Assembly (NCBI RefSeq): GCF_011045115.1
Contig: NZ_JAAKZG010000018.1
Coordinates: 1 to 64,000 of the forward strand
Length of the DNA stretch: 64,000 nucleotides
Reading direction: 5' to 3'
Source of the DNA: Mesorhizobium zhangyense
GTDB lineage: Bacteria; Pseudomonadota; Alphaproteobacteria; Rhizobiales; Rhizobiaceae
The position numbers were made by a program, and so were the translations under genes. Shown here piece by piece: positions 18,204-26,713 of this stretch; position 1 is the first letter of the stretch; the number at the start of each line of letters is the position of its first letter. The notes beneath the pieces were generated by a model. The model searched no databases. It saw only the letters and a list, made by a program, of their open reading frames with translations, and was not told the DNA's origin.

Positions 18204-19194
18204 TCGCGCGATTTCGTCTCGGAGGGCTGCGAATGGCAATGTCGCGGGGGTTCGACTGACGACCGCCCTGCGCACCCTCGGAATGCTTCCCGTGCTCCTG
18301 CTTCTGAGCTTCGGCTTCTTCATGGCGAGCGATCGCTTCCTAACTGCGCAGAACATCTCGATTGTCCTGCAACAGGCAGCCATCAACACCGTCCTGGCGT
18401 CCGGCATGACCTTCGTCATCCTGACTGCCGGGATCGATCTCTCGGTCGGCTCGATCCTTGCCGCCGCCGCTATGACTTCTGTCTGGATCACGCTCGTGCC
18501 GGGGTTCGAGCATTTCGGTATAGCGGCCGGACTTTTGACAAGCCTTGTATTTGGACTTGTGAACGGCGTCATGGTTGCGGTTGCGAGGCTGCCACCATTC
18601 ATCGTCACACTCGGTATGCTCACCGCCGTCAGGGGCATCGCAAGACTGATAGGACACGACAAGACGCTGATCAACACCGAACTGCCGTTCGCCTATGTCG
18701 CCAACACAGCGCTGTTCGGGGTCCATTCGCTTGTCTTGCTGGCACTTGTCTTCGTGCTGATCTCTTGGTGGATCCTGCGATTCACGGTACTTGGAATCCG
18801 AATCTACGCGGTTGGCGGCAACGCGTCAGCAGCACGGCTGGCAGGCATCCGAGTATGGCTCGTTCTGCTGTTCGTCTATGCCTATTCCGGTCTAATGTCT
18901 GGCGTAGGTGGCCTGATGTCAGCCGCCAAACTTTATTCGGCAAACGGCCTGCAACTCGGTCAGGCCTATGAACTTGATGCCATCGCCGCTGTCATTCTGG
19001 GCGGGACGAGTTTTGTCGGCGGTATCGGCTCGATCTGGGGGACTGTTGTTGGCGCGATGATTATCGCGGTCCTGACGAACGGTCTCATCCTGACAGGTGT
19101 GCCCGATATCTACCAGTACATCATAAAGGGTGTCGTTATCGTGGCCGCCGTTGCCATCGACCGGCTGCGCCTTCCAGCGGCGTCCGGCAGCTGA
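18196..19194 (+). CDS. Second CUT2-type sugar ABC transporter permease
   Basis: RbsC-like inner-membrane permease, 332 residues, about ten membrane segments. Signatures: SGMTFVILTAGIDLSVGSIL, LPPFIVTLGMLTAVRGIA, and IYAVGGNASAARLAGIRV, the ATPase-coupling loop. Overlaps the ATPase gene by eight bases. An N-terminal cytoplasmic stretch of about 30 residues precedes the first helix. The binding protein follows after 64 bases. Confidence 0.92.
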   Translation: MSDRAISSRRAANGNVAGVRLTTALRTLGMLPVLLLLSFGFFMASDRFLTAQNISIVLQQAAINTVLASGMTFVILTAGIDLSVGSILAAAAMTSVWITLVPGFEHFGIAAGLLTSLVFGLVNGVMVAVARLPPFIVTLGMLTAVRGIARLIGHDKTLINTELPFAYVANTALFGVHSLVLLALVFVLISWWILRFTVLGIRIYAVGGNASAARLAGIRVWLVLLFVYAYSGLMSGVGGLMSAAKLYSANGLQLGQAYELDAIAAVILGGTSFVGGIGSIWGTVVGAMIIAVLTNGLILTGVPDIYQYIIKGVVIVAAVAIDRLRLPAASGS

Positions 19195-19258
19195 AGCCGA
19201 AGTTTACCGGAAGAAATCCCGAAACCGGGATAGCCGGCTATTGAGGAGGAGCATAAGC

Positions 19259-20179
19259 ATGAAAAGATTGGGTATTCTATTCGCCACCTTATGTCTGTCG
19301 GTGTCTCAAGTCGCAGCCCGCGACCTAACCTCGGTCGGCATCATTTCGGGACCGCTCGGAAATTCTTTCTATCAGTCGCTCGCCGCTGGCGCCGAAGCTG
19401 GGGTTAAGAAGATCAATCCTGCAGCCAAGGCAACGGTGACCTCCTATGAGGGAGACCTCAATAAGGAATTCAATCTCATCGACAGCTTTATCGCCGCCGG
19501 CGTTGACATGATTGTTATGGTGGGTGCTGATCCGAATGCGGTCACGCCGGTCATCAAGAAGGCGCAGAACAATGGCATTGTAGTCGTGGGCATGGATGCT
19601 GCTGCCAACGCCGCAGATGCAAATGTCATCACCGACAACCGGCAGGGCGGCGAGATCGTCTGCGCCCATCTCGCCGAAAAGATCGGCGGCAAGGGCAATG
19701 TTATCATCATCAATGGTCCCCAGGTGCAGGGCGTCATCGACCGCGTAACGGGTTGCAAGGCGGCGCTCGCCGCCAAACCGGGTATCAAGATCGTGGCCGA
19801 TAAGGAAGGCGATTCGTCCCGTGATTCTGGGTTCTCAATTATGCAAACCCTTCTCACGCAACAGGCTGATATTGCCGGTGTCTTTGCGATCAGCGACCCC
19901 ATGGCTATTGGTGCCGATCTTGCGGCAAGACAGCTTGGTCGTGACGGAATCCACATCGTCGGATTTGACGGAAGTCCCGAAATCGTCGATGCGCTGAAGA
20001 AACCTACCTCCGTTGAGGCCAGCGCCAGCCAAAATCCCTATGCTCTTGGCGAGAAGGCCGTTCAAGTCGGCTTCGATATTCTAAACGGAAAGCCTCCAAT
20101 GGAGAAACTTGTCAAAGCACCAACCGGCCTGGTCAGCCGGGACAATGTTTCAAGCTACCAAGGGTGGTTGACGCAATAA
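19259..20179 (+). CDS. Second CUT2-type periplasmic binding protein
   Basis: Ribose-type periplasmic binding protein of 306 residues with a signal peptide (MKRLGILFATLCLSVSQVAA, cleavage before RDLTS). Mature protein: ISGPLGNSFYQSLAAGAEAG, VGADPNAVTPVIKKAQ, TDNRQGGEIVCAHLAEKI and VFAISDPMAIGADLAAR. Start chosen at 19259 because of the GAGGAGGAGC site; the frame is open further up inside the permease. Order ATPase-permease-binding protein is complete here, so two independent importers serve the island, possibly for different forms of one substrate. Confidence 0.9.
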   Translation: MKRLGILFATLCLSVSQVAARDLTSVGIISGPLGNSFYQSLAAGAEAGVKKINPAAKATVTSYEGDLNKEFNLIDSFIAAGVDMIVMVGADPNAVTPVIKKAQNNGIVVVGMDAAANAADANVITDNRQGGEIVCAHLAEKIGGKGNVIIINGPQVQGVIDRVTGCKAALAAKPGIKIVADKEGDSSRDSGFSIMQTLLTQQADIAGVFAISDPMAIGADLAARQLGRDGIHIVGFDGSPEIVDALKKPTSVEASASQNPYALGEKAVQVGFDILNGKPPMEKLVKAPTGLVSRDNVSSYQGWLTQ

Positions 20180-20245
20180 ACGACACGGTAACCCTATTGC
20201 CTCGCTAAACAGCGGGGCATCTCCAAACAACCCGTGTTGGTTTTA

Positions 20246-20287
20246 ACTCGACGGCAACTCGTTCATTTCTCGTTTTGACCGTCGAGT
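20246..20287 (+). terminator. Stem-loop after the second importer operon
   Basis: ACTCGACGG at 20246-20254 pairs perfectly with CCGTCGAGT at 20279-20287, followed by CATTTTAT. A smaller hairpin, CCTCGCT with AGCGGGG, lies just before at about 20200-20217. Placed 67 bases after the binding-protein stop, it is a probable transcription end. Confidence 0.5.
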
Positions 20288-20429
20288 CATTTTATGGACC
20301 GGAATCCAAACTCAGATCATCCAACCCATCATGATAAGTTCTTGATTGATAAGGATTTCGTGAAAGATCGGGATGATGCGTGACCCCAAATGCCAAAAGG
20401 GTGTCGAGCGGGACCGTTATGAACCACTC

Positions 20430-20905
20430 TAGTTATCTAAGTAACTATATGAAAAATAAAGAGAAATCAGTTGAAGTCCATTCGCTGGGGTAGGTTTTGG
20501 GGATCGGAGGTTTTGCCGACCCCTGCATTTATCATCGTTGATCCCCCTTTCTCATTCCGAGTCGTTTTGCCGCACCGCACGTCACGACATTCTTTTGATC
20601 CCACACCTCTAGTTCGTTGGTGGGATAGAGAACAGCCTTACCTACCTTCACGAAGGCGGGGCCGATTCTCATGGATCGCCAATTCCGGAGTGTGCCAACT
20701 GAAATCGTGTCGCGGTATCGTTCAGTGACTTCTTCTGGTGTGAGAAATTTCCTGCCATCCATCATCAGGCTCCATACGCTCGCCGTACCTACGGTTTTGT
20801 TGCAATGCTTCCTGCGAGTAGTTGGAGAACAATCCCCAATTGTTGATCACGCAGCCGCACGCATATGAGTGAGGTGTGTGGACGAGAAATAAAAGGCATG
20901 GCGGA
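20430..20905. repeat. Right copy of the ~470-bp direct repeat
   Basis: Same orientation as 1921-2395; contains the intact HTH gene (20532-20765) and the conserved non-coding strip CCCCAATTGTTGATCACGCA upstream of it. No integrase gene accompanies this copy. Confidence 0.85.
20532..20765 (-). CDS. HTH (AlpA/excisionase-like) DNA-binding protein
   Basis: A 77-residue protein with a single helix-turn-helix of the MerR/AlpA/excisionase type: KFLTPEEVTERYRDTISVGT, then LRNWRSMRIGPAFVKVGKAV and LYPTNELEVWDQKN, where a beta-wing leads into the last helix. In mobile elements such proteins set the direction of integrase action or regulate the element. Its twin at 2072-2250 sits beside an integrase but is broken. 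This copy lies at the far side of the island with no integrase, which suggests a second, partly lost element or a duplication. The ATGATG start is at 20763-20765. Confidence 0.75.
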   Translation of the reverse strand: MMDGRKFLTPEEVTERYRDTISVGTLRNWRSMRIGPAFVKVGKAVLYPTNELEVWDQKNVVTCGAAKRLGMRKGDQR

Positions 20906-21301
20906 AGGAAGTAGTAACAACGGATAGGGCTGGATAGAAATCGGATCACGTGCTGATAAAAACTACTTCGTCCAGAAGCTGGGCGGTGAGCCGAAGGTTT
21001 TCGGCTGGGTGTCGGGCGACGAAGAGGCGCTTCTGAGGAGCACGGCGTCACCTGACTTCCGCATTTGGCTCCAAGCGACCGACGCGCATTCTTCATCGCA
21101 GTTACGGCTCACCGAGCACATTCAGAACGGCCTTCGGCCGCCATGTCGACTATCCGCCCGGTGCTTCATAAGACGCTTGCCTTCGCAGGACGAAACAGCG
21201 TCTTCTTTGCCGGTTGGAACTGATCGCGATTGCGGACAGGGATGTCGTGTGCAGGACCAAAGGCGAGGGGGCTAACTCCTATATGCGCGCCGATCGGTCT
21301 T
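20906..21301. other. Intergenic stretch with no recognised gene
   Basis: About 400 bases between the right repeat and the next regulator. A plus-strand open frame here (21009-21275) shows no family I recognise, and its reading is not supported by a ribosome site. It may be relic DNA from the junction between two mobile segments. Confidence 0.4.
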
Positions 21302-21928
21302 TCACACCGAGTGACCGCTTCCCGATATGATCGCCATCAACATGTCCTCTACGGCGTCCATCGTGCCGTCCTCCTGTGCGTTGGCGCGCAGTGCCTTCAC
21401 GCGCAGCGCGGTTCCATCAAATGTCAGCATCAGCAGGTGGGCGAAGGCTTTCAGCCTCGGATCGCCGGCTTCGTAGCCGCCGACCGACTTGAGGATAATC
21501 TGCTCGATCTTGTTCTCCGCCCATGTCAGTAGGTCGGGACGATATTTGTCTTTCGGCTTTATTGCAGCCAACGCCTCCATCAGCGCTGCCGTGTAGCCCG
21601 TTTGATCTATGGCGATGTCGCGTAAGATGCCCTGGACGAGATGCCGGATCTTCTTGTCGCGCGTTGGCTGTCGCTTCACCCTGCGTTCCAACGCCAGAAA
21701 CTGGTCCTTGAACCAAGGGTCGTATATCGCGAAGTAGATTTCAAGCTTCGATACGAAATAGACGTAGACGTTGGACGGCGCGATTCCCGCGCCCTTGGCG
21801 ATCCTGCCGATCGTCGTATCCAGATATCCATTCGCTGAAATTTCAGTTGCGGCCGAGGCCAATATGGCTTCCCTGACGGCCTCGCTTTTTACACGCACCA
21901 CTGATGCCTCGCCTGTCCGTTTGCTCAT
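21302..21928 (-). CDS. TetR/AcrR-family regulator of the liv-type operon
   Basis: TetR-type repressor of 208 residues. N-terminal HTH: REAILASAATEISANGYLDT, then IGRIAKGAGIAPSNVYVYF with recognition helix APSNVYVYF. The C-terminal domain resembles the YfdR/LmrA-like ligand domain with KIRHLVQGILRDIAID. Its promoter region is shared with the importer operon at 22218 and holds two copies of CGAAT-N3-ATTCG, very likely its operators. It probably represses the operon and itself until the imported compound or a breakdown product binds. Confidence 0.88.
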   Translation of the reverse strand: MSKRTGEASVVRVKSEAVREAILASAATEISANGYLDTTIGRIAKGAGIAPSNVYVYFVSKLEIYFAIYDPWFKDQFLALERRVKRQPTRDKKIRHLVQGILRDIAIDQTGYTAALMEALAAIKPKDKYRPDLLTWAENKIEQIILKSVGGYEAGDPRLKAFAHLLMLTFDGTALRVKALRANAQEDGTMDAVEDMLMAIISGSGHSV

Positions 21929-21981
21929 TCATGCGGCGCGCCGCATGGCCGCCCCGACGATCAGATAACGCAATTCAAAAA

Positions 21982-21994
21982 CGAATACTATTCG
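21982..21994. promoter_or_regulatory. Operator copy 1, CGAAT-N3-ATTCG
   Basis: CGAATACTATTCG, a perfect five-base dyad with a three-base centre. It lies 53 bases upstream of the tetR start and four bases before a TTGACA hexamer (21998-22003) on the plus strand. The format matches TetR-type operators. Confidence 0.7.
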
Positions 21995-21997
21995 GTA

Positions 21998-22028
21998 TTG
22001 ACAAGCAGGCATAACTTCATTTCATTAA
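21998..22028 (+). promoter_or_regulatory. Probable promoter of the liv-type operon
   Basis: A consensus -35 TTGACA at 21998-22003 is followed 17-19 bases later by TTCATT/CATTAA. The promoter is flanked on both sides by the two operator dyads, so bound repressor would block it. The leader to the livK-type start is about 180 bases. Confidence 0.5.
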
Positions 22029-22041
22029 CGAATGCCATTCG
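22029..22041. promoter_or_regulatory. Operator copy 2, CGAAT-N3-ATTCG
   Basis: CGAATGCCATTCG, with the same half-sites as copy 1 and a different centre. Centre-to-centre distance to copy 1 is 47 bases. It covers the expected transcription start of the operon. Confidence 0.7.
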
Positions 22042-22217
22042 CTTATCAAGTGCGGGACAACCGCCACCGCGACGGCCTGGAGGTTTGATGGAATTGACTG
22101 AGTGCCGCAGCGGCCGATCGGGCAGGAATGCTGAGGTCAGGGCACTCGATCCAATCTCTCGTATCAAGGCCGAGTGGATCTCATCCGGCCTTATCAAACA
22201 AAAAATAGGGGAACCAA

Positions 22218-23396
22218 ATGAGATTGCTGACAAAATTGAAATCACTCGTTGCGGCTGCGGCGGTTGTGGCGGCCAGCGTGGCGCAGGCCGAGGAGCCTGT
22301 TCGCATCGGCTATTCCATGTCGCTGACTGGCCTTTTCGCGCAAGCGGCACCATCGCAGGTCAATGCATTTGAACTCTGGAAGGACAAGGTCAACGCCGCA
22401 GGCGGCCTCGACGTCGCCGGCACGAAGCGGCCCGTCGAATTCGTCACCTATGACGATCAGTCCAATCCGGCCAATGCCGTCCGCATCTATGAAAAGCTGA
22501 TCGCCGAGGACAAGGTCGATCTGCTCGCCGCGCCGTGGAGCACGCCAATACACTTGGCGCTTGCACCGATCCTCAGCCGCCACAAGTTCCCGATGGTCGG
22601 CAACACGGCCGCCTCGGTGCAACTGCGCGAGATCGCGCCGGGCTACATCTGGTTCCCCACCGCCGTCATTCCTGACAGGGTCGGTGAAGAGCTGGCGGCC
22701 TTCATGAAGAGCAAGGACATCAAATCGGCGGCGATTCTGTCGAACGTCCTGCCGTTGTCGCAGGAGATCAAGAGCTTCCTGGTGCCGGCGCTGGAAAAGC
22801 ACGGCATCAGCATATCGGTCAATGAGAACTATCCGCCCGACATCAAGGATATGACCACGCTGCTGACGCAGGTCAACGAAACCGCGCCGGACGCCGTCAT
22901 CGTGCTGAGCTATCCGGCGGACTCCTTCCTGTTTGCTGCGCAGGCCAAGGAACTTGGCATCAAGGCACCCTTCGTCCTGTCCCTGATCGGCGCGACCTTC
23001 GGCTCTTACCAGCAAGCGCTGGGCGAAAGCGTCAACAACATGGTCACGGTTGGTCACTGGTCGCCGAACCAGGCCGATTGGCCAAAGGCAAAACCGTTCT
23101 TCGAGGCCTACAAGGCGAAGTACAACGAGGCTCCCGACGCACTCGACAGCGTTCTCGCCTACATGTCGCTCGAAATCCTCGAGCAGGCGGTTGCCAAGGC
23201 CGGCCTGGACAAGGAAAAGATCCGCGAGGCGGTCTCGACCATGACGTTCGACACGATCAACGGCCCGGTCAAGTTCGAAGGCGTTCAGAACTCCGTCACG
23301 CCGACGTCGTTCCTGCAAATCCAGGACGGCTCGCTGGAACTGGTCTGGCCGGACTCGGTCAAGACGAAGGATTTCCGCCCGAAGACCGGGTGGTAG
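22218..23396 (+). CDS. Branched-chain-type ABC transporter binding protein (LivK-like)
   Basis: Periplasmic binding protein of 392 residues, type I fold (Peripla_BP_6). Signal peptide KLKSLVAAAAVVAASVAQAE. Mature N-terminus VRIGYSMSLTGLFAQAAPSQ, then KRPVEFVTYDDQSNPANAVR and KVDLLAAPWSTPIHLALAPI. Relatives bind branched amino acids but also amides, aromatic acids and heterocycles. Gene order livK-H-M-G-F followed by two ring-oxidising enzymes suggests an aromatic or N-heterocyclic ligand here. RBS GGGGAACC precedes the ATG. Confidence 0.88.
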   Translation: MRLLTKLKSLVAAAAVVAASVAQAEEPVRIGYSMSLTGLFAQAAPSQVNAFELWKDKVNAAGGLDVAGTKRPVEFVTYDDQSNPANAVRIYEKLIAEDKVDLLAAPWSTPIHLALAPILSRHKFPMVGNTAASVQLREIAPGYIWFPTAVIPDRVGEELAAFMKSKDIKSAAILSNVLPLSQEIKSFLVPALEKHGISISVNENYPPDIKDMTTLLTQVNETAPDAVIVLSYPADSFLFAAQAKELGIKAPFVLSLIGATFGSYQQALGESVNNMVTVGHWSPNQADWPKAKPFFEAYKAKYNEAPDALDSVLAYMSLEILEQAVAKAGLDKEKIREAVSTMTFDTINGPVKFEGVQNSVTPTSFLQIQDGSLELVWPDSVKTKDFRPKTGW

Positions 23397-23452
23397 GCGA
23401 AAGCCGGCCAGTCCTCCTTCCGTCGATGACCTGAACCGCTGGAGTTTTAGTC

Positions 23453-24331
23453 TTGTCAGCCCAATTGTTGTTTGCAGCGCTGGTTGCAGGCTCGTTGTAT
23501 GCGCTTGTCGCGCTCGGCCTTAATCTCGTCTACGGGACGTTGCGCCTGTTGAACATCGCGCATGGCGATCTGGTGATGATCGGCGCCTATGTTTCCTTCT
23601 GGATGCTGTCGCTGTTCGGCCTGCCGCCGGTGCTCTCCATCTTCGTCGCAGCAGCGCTCTGCGGTGGTTTCGGCTGGGTCATCTATGTCGGCATGTTCCG
23701 TAAGCTGCTCGCAACGCCGGCGCTGGCGCAACGGCTTGAAGCCAACTCGCTGATCCTTTTCTACGGCGTGTCGGTGATCCTGCAGAACTGTGTGGCGCTC
23801 GCCTTCACCTCGACGGCGCGGGGCTACCAGTATCTCAACGAGGTGCATAAGTTCGCCGGGATCGCGGCGAGCGGCAACCGGCTGATGCTGTTCGGCGTGG
23901 CGCTGGCGCTGTGCCTCGGCATGCTGCTCTTCCTGCGTTTCCACCTCTTCGGCTGGAGCCTGCGCGCCGTCATCGAACGGCGTGACGCGGCCGCCGTTGT
24001 CGGGGTCGATGTCGACCGGGTGCAGATGGTGACGATCTGCATCGGCTTCGCCATCGCCGGCGTCGCCGGGGTTCTCGTCAGCATGACGGAGCAGATAACC
24101 CCGTTCATGGGCTTTCCCTTCACCATCGCCGCCTTCGTGGTGATCGTGCTTGGCGGTCTCGGCAACATCTTCGCTGGTATTGTCGCCGGCTTTGCATTGG
24201 GTTTCATCGAGACGTTCGGCGTCGCGCTGACCTCGGCCACCTATCGGTCGATCCTGATCTACGGATTGTTCGTCGGCGTCCTGTTGCTGCGCCCGCAAGG
24301 GCTCTTCGGAAAGGCGATCAAGATCCGATGA
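23453..24331 (+). CDS. Branched-chain-type ABC transporter permease (LivH-like)
   Basis: Inner-membrane permease of 292 residues. Typical LivH strings: LYALVALGLNLVYGTLRLLN, NIAHGDLVMIGAYVSF, and the ATPase-contact region ERRDAAAVVGVDVDRVQ. Starts with TTG at 23453 behind a GGAG site; no ATG gives a better N-terminus. Its stop overlaps the ATG of the second permease by four bases, so the two subunits are translationally coupled. Confidence 0.88.
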   Translation: MSAQLLFAALVAGSLYALVALGLNLVYGTLRLLNIAHGDLVMIGAYVSFWMLSLFGLPPVLSIFVAAALCGGFGWVIYVGMFRKLLATPALAQRLEANSLILFYGVSVILQNCVALAFTSTARGYQYLNEVHKFAGIAASGNRLMLFGVALALCLGMLLFLRFHLFGWSLRAVIERRDAAAVVGVDVDRVQMVTICIGFAIAGVAGVLVSMTEQITPFMGFPFTIAAFVVIVLGGLGNIFAGIVAGFALGFIETFGVALTSATYRSILIYGLFVGVLLLRPQGLFGKAIKIR

Positions 24332-25236
24332 AGACACTCAGCATCGATCTCGTGGCCGGTATCGTCCTTCTCGCCGCAGCGCTGGTTCTGCCGCTGACGG
24401 GTATGGACTATCTGGTCGGCATCGCCTTCAACCTCGCCATGTGGGTGGCGCTAACGCAGAGCTGGTCGATCCTGTCGGCGATGACCGGTTACGTGTCTCT
24501 CGGCCATGTCGTCTTCTGCGGCATCGGCGCCTATATGGTGGCGCTGACGACAGGGTCGCTCCCGCTTGCCGCTTCGCTCGGCTTTGCCGGTCTTGCGGCG
24601 GGCGTTTCGGCGCTCGTGATCGGCCTGCCGGTGCTTCGGGTGCGAGGTCCGTATTTCGTGATCCTCACCTTCGGCCTCGCCGAACTCGTCAAGAACGTCA
24701 TCGTCCAGATCGAGACCGGCCTCGGCCAGTTCAGCCGCCTCATCTTCGACGCGCCGCCGCTCAATTCGCTTTATCTCGTCATGCTTGGCCTCGCCGTTGC
24801 CGTGACGGTCGCGGCGGTCTTCGTCCGGCACTCCAAGCTCGGACGCGGGTTGATCGCCATTCGCGAGAACGAGGAGGCCGCCGAAGCGATCGGCGTGCCG
24901 GTGATACGGCTCAAGCTGATCGCCTTCGTCGCCGCGGCAATCATTCCCGGTATCGTCGGTGGGGTCATGCTGCTGCGGACGAGCTATTTCGAAGCCGCGC
25001 AGGCGTTCGATCCAGTGATCTCCTTCAGTATCGTGACGATGGCGATCGTAGGCGGTTCCGGGTCGGCACGCGGCCCGATCCTGGGCGCCTTCGCCTTCGT
25101 GCTGCTGTCCGAACTGCTGTGGGCCCGTTTTCCGCAGCTCTACATGATCATCCTCGGCATCCTGCTGATCCTCTTCATCCTGTTCGTGCCGCGCGGCCTT
25201 TCCGGCCTTCTCGACAGAAAGGAGGCGCGCCAATGA
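24328..25236 (+). CDS. Branched-chain-type ABC transporter permease (LivM-like)
   Basis: Second permease, 302 residues: GMDYLVGIAFNLAMWVALTQ, SWSILSAMTGYVSLGHVVF, VLRVRGPYFVILTFGLAELV, and the ENEEAAEAIGVPVIRLKL coupling loop, all diagnostic of LivM. ATG overlaps the livH-type stop (ATGA), and the ATG of the livG-type gene overlaps its own stop. No fused domain is present. Confidence 0.9.
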   Translation: MKTLSIDLVAGIVLLAAALVLPLTGMDYLVGIAFNLAMWVALTQSWSILSAMTGYVSLGHVVFCGIGAYMVALTTGSLPLAASLGFAGLAAGVSALVIGLPVLRVRGPYFVILTFGLAELVKNVIVQIETGLGQFSRLIFDAPPLNSLYLVMLGLAVAVTVAAVFVRHSKLGRGLIAIRENEEAAEAIGVPVIRLKLIAFVAAAIIPGIVGGVMLLRTSYFEAAQAFDPVISFSIVTMAIVGGSGSARGPILGAFAFVLLSELLWARFPQLYMIILGILLILFILFVPRGLSGLLDRKEARQ

Positions 25237-25952
25237 CCATCCTTGATATCCAGGGCGTCTCGAAGAGTTTCGGCGGCATCAAGGCGCTCTCCAACGTCTC
25301 TTTCACCGTCGACGAAGGATCGATCTTCGGCCTGATGGGCGCCAACGGCGCGGGCAAGACGACCCTTTTTGGCGTCATTGCCGGGCAGATCAAGCCCAAC
25401 ACCGGCAGTGTCGCTTTCCGCAAACAGGTCATCACCGGAAAGCGCCCCGACCAGATATGCCGCATCGGCATCAGCCGTACCTTCCAGATCGTCCGCCCCT
25501 TCGCCGGCATTTCGGTTCTCGACAATGTCATCGTCTCGGCCCTCTACGGCGCCGCTGCAAACAACACGCATGCGGAAGCGCGCGAAGCCGGGCTTGCGGC
25601 GCTGGAAGCGGTCGGCCTCGCCGACGCAGCTTCACAGATGGCTGGGGAACTCACCCTTTCCGGACAGAAGCGCCTGGAGATCGCCCGCGCACTCGCGACG
25701 GGCGCCGAACTCGTGCTGCTCGACGAGGTGATGGCCGGCCTGACGCCCACGGAGATCGAACGCATGGTCGAGACCCTCTCGGAATTGCGGCACAGCCGCA
25801 ACCTCACCTTCATGCTCGTCGAACATGTCATGGGCGCGCTGATGCAGCTTTCCGACCGTATCCTCGCCCTCGACCATGGCGTCCCGATCGCCATCGGCAC
25901 GCCAACCGAGATCGCCGAAAACGAGGAAGTCCTGAAGGTCTATTTCGGATGA
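25233..25952 (+). CDS. Branched-chain-type ABC transporter ATPase (LivG-like)
   Basis: ATPase of 239 residues. Walker A GANGAGKTTLFGVIAG, Q-loop RTFQIVRPFAGISVLDN, signature LTLSGQKRLEIARALATG (SGQK in place of SGGQ) and Walker B LVLLDEVMAGLTPTE. The LivG/LivF split is set by the Q-loop region, longer in LivG. Both its start and stop overlap neighbouring genes by four bases. A larger open frame upstream is only the shadow of livM. Confidence 0.9.
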   Translation: MTILDIQGVSKSFGGIKALSNVSFTVDEGSIFGLMGANGAGKTTLFGVIAGQIKPNTGSVAFRKQVITGKRPDQICRIGISRTFQIVRPFAGISVLDNVIVSALYGAAANNTHAEAREAGLAALEAVGLADAASQMAGELTLSGQKRLEIARALATGAELVLLDEVMAGLTPTEIERMVETLSELRHSRNLTFMLVEHVMGALMQLSDRILALDHGVPIAIGTPTEIAENEEVLKVYFG

Positions 25953-26674
25953 GCGGCCCAATCGAACCCCTGTTGGCCGTCAAGGGCCTGTCGTCCGGCT
26001 ACGGCCCGGTGACCATCCTGCGCGAAATCGACATCGAGGCCGCGCCCGGGTCCGTGACCGCGCTGGTCGGCGCCAACGGTGCGGGCAAGACGACGTTGAT
26101 GAAGACGATCGCCGGGCTCATTCCCGCCTGGACCGGCGAAATCCGCTTCGACGGGCAAGACATCACCCGAGCCGCGACGCATCACCGTGTCGACCAGGGT
26201 ATTGTGCTCGTGCCGGAGGGCCGCATGGTCTTCGCACTCCTTTCCGTGGAGCAGAACCTTCGCCTGGGTGCGATCGCGCCCCGGGCACGGAAGAACGTGA
26301 GCGAGCGCCTCGAAGACACCTTCCGGCGTTTTCCGCGGCTGCATGAACGGAAAGGCCAACTCGCCGGCAGCATGTCCGGAGGCGAGCAGCAGATGCTGGC
26401 GATCGGTCGTGGCCTGATGGCGAAACCGCGCATCATCCTGCTCGACGAGCCGACGCTTGGCCTTGCGCCGATCATGGTCAAGCAGGTCTTCGCCGTGATC
26501 GAGGACCTCCGCAAAGACGGCTACACGATCCTTCTGTCCGAGCAGAATTCGCGGCTGGCGCTGGAGATCGCCGACTACGGCTACATCCTCGAGAACGGGC
26601 GCGTCCAGCTCTCCGGGCCGGGGCCGGAGCTCGTCGACATGCCGGATGTCCGCCGCCTCTATCTCGGCCGATAG
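25949..26674 (+). CDS. Branched-chain-type ABC transporter ATPase (LivF-like)
   Basis: Second ATPase, 241 residues: Walker A GANGAGKTTLMKTIAGLIP, VPEGRMVFALLSVEQNL in the Q-loop/helical part, signature SMSGGEQQMLAIGRGLMAK and Walker B IILLDEPTLGLAP. The sequence LSEQNSRLALEIADYGYIL after it is the LivF H-loop analogue (Gln in place of the usual His). Coupled to livG by an ATGA overlap. Completes a five-part importer. Confidence 0.9.
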   Translation: MSGPIEPLLAVKGLSSGYGPVTILREIDIEAAPGSVTALVGANGAGKTTLMKTIAGLIPAWTGEIRFDGQDITRAATHHRVDQGIVLVPEGRMVFALLSVEQNLRLGAIAPRARKNVSERLEDTFRRFPRLHERKGQLAGSMSGGEQQMLAIGRGLMAKPRIILLDEPTLGLAPIMVKQVFAVIEDLRKDGYTILLSEQNSRLALEIADYGYILENGRVQLSGPGPELVDMPDVRRLYLGR

Positions 26675-26713
26675 GCTGAAATTTCGAACCACGAAAAGGA
26701 AAATGGTGACGCT

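Noticed and set aside
23456..24337. 293-codon minus frame opposite the LivH-like gene
   Set aside because: Mirrors a membrane-protein gene, giving a charged, repeat-poor translation; not coding.
24441..25232. 264-codon upstream extension of the LivG-like gene
   Set aside because: It lies inside the LivM-like gene in another frame and is rich in Arg and Pro. The true start is the ATG at 25233.
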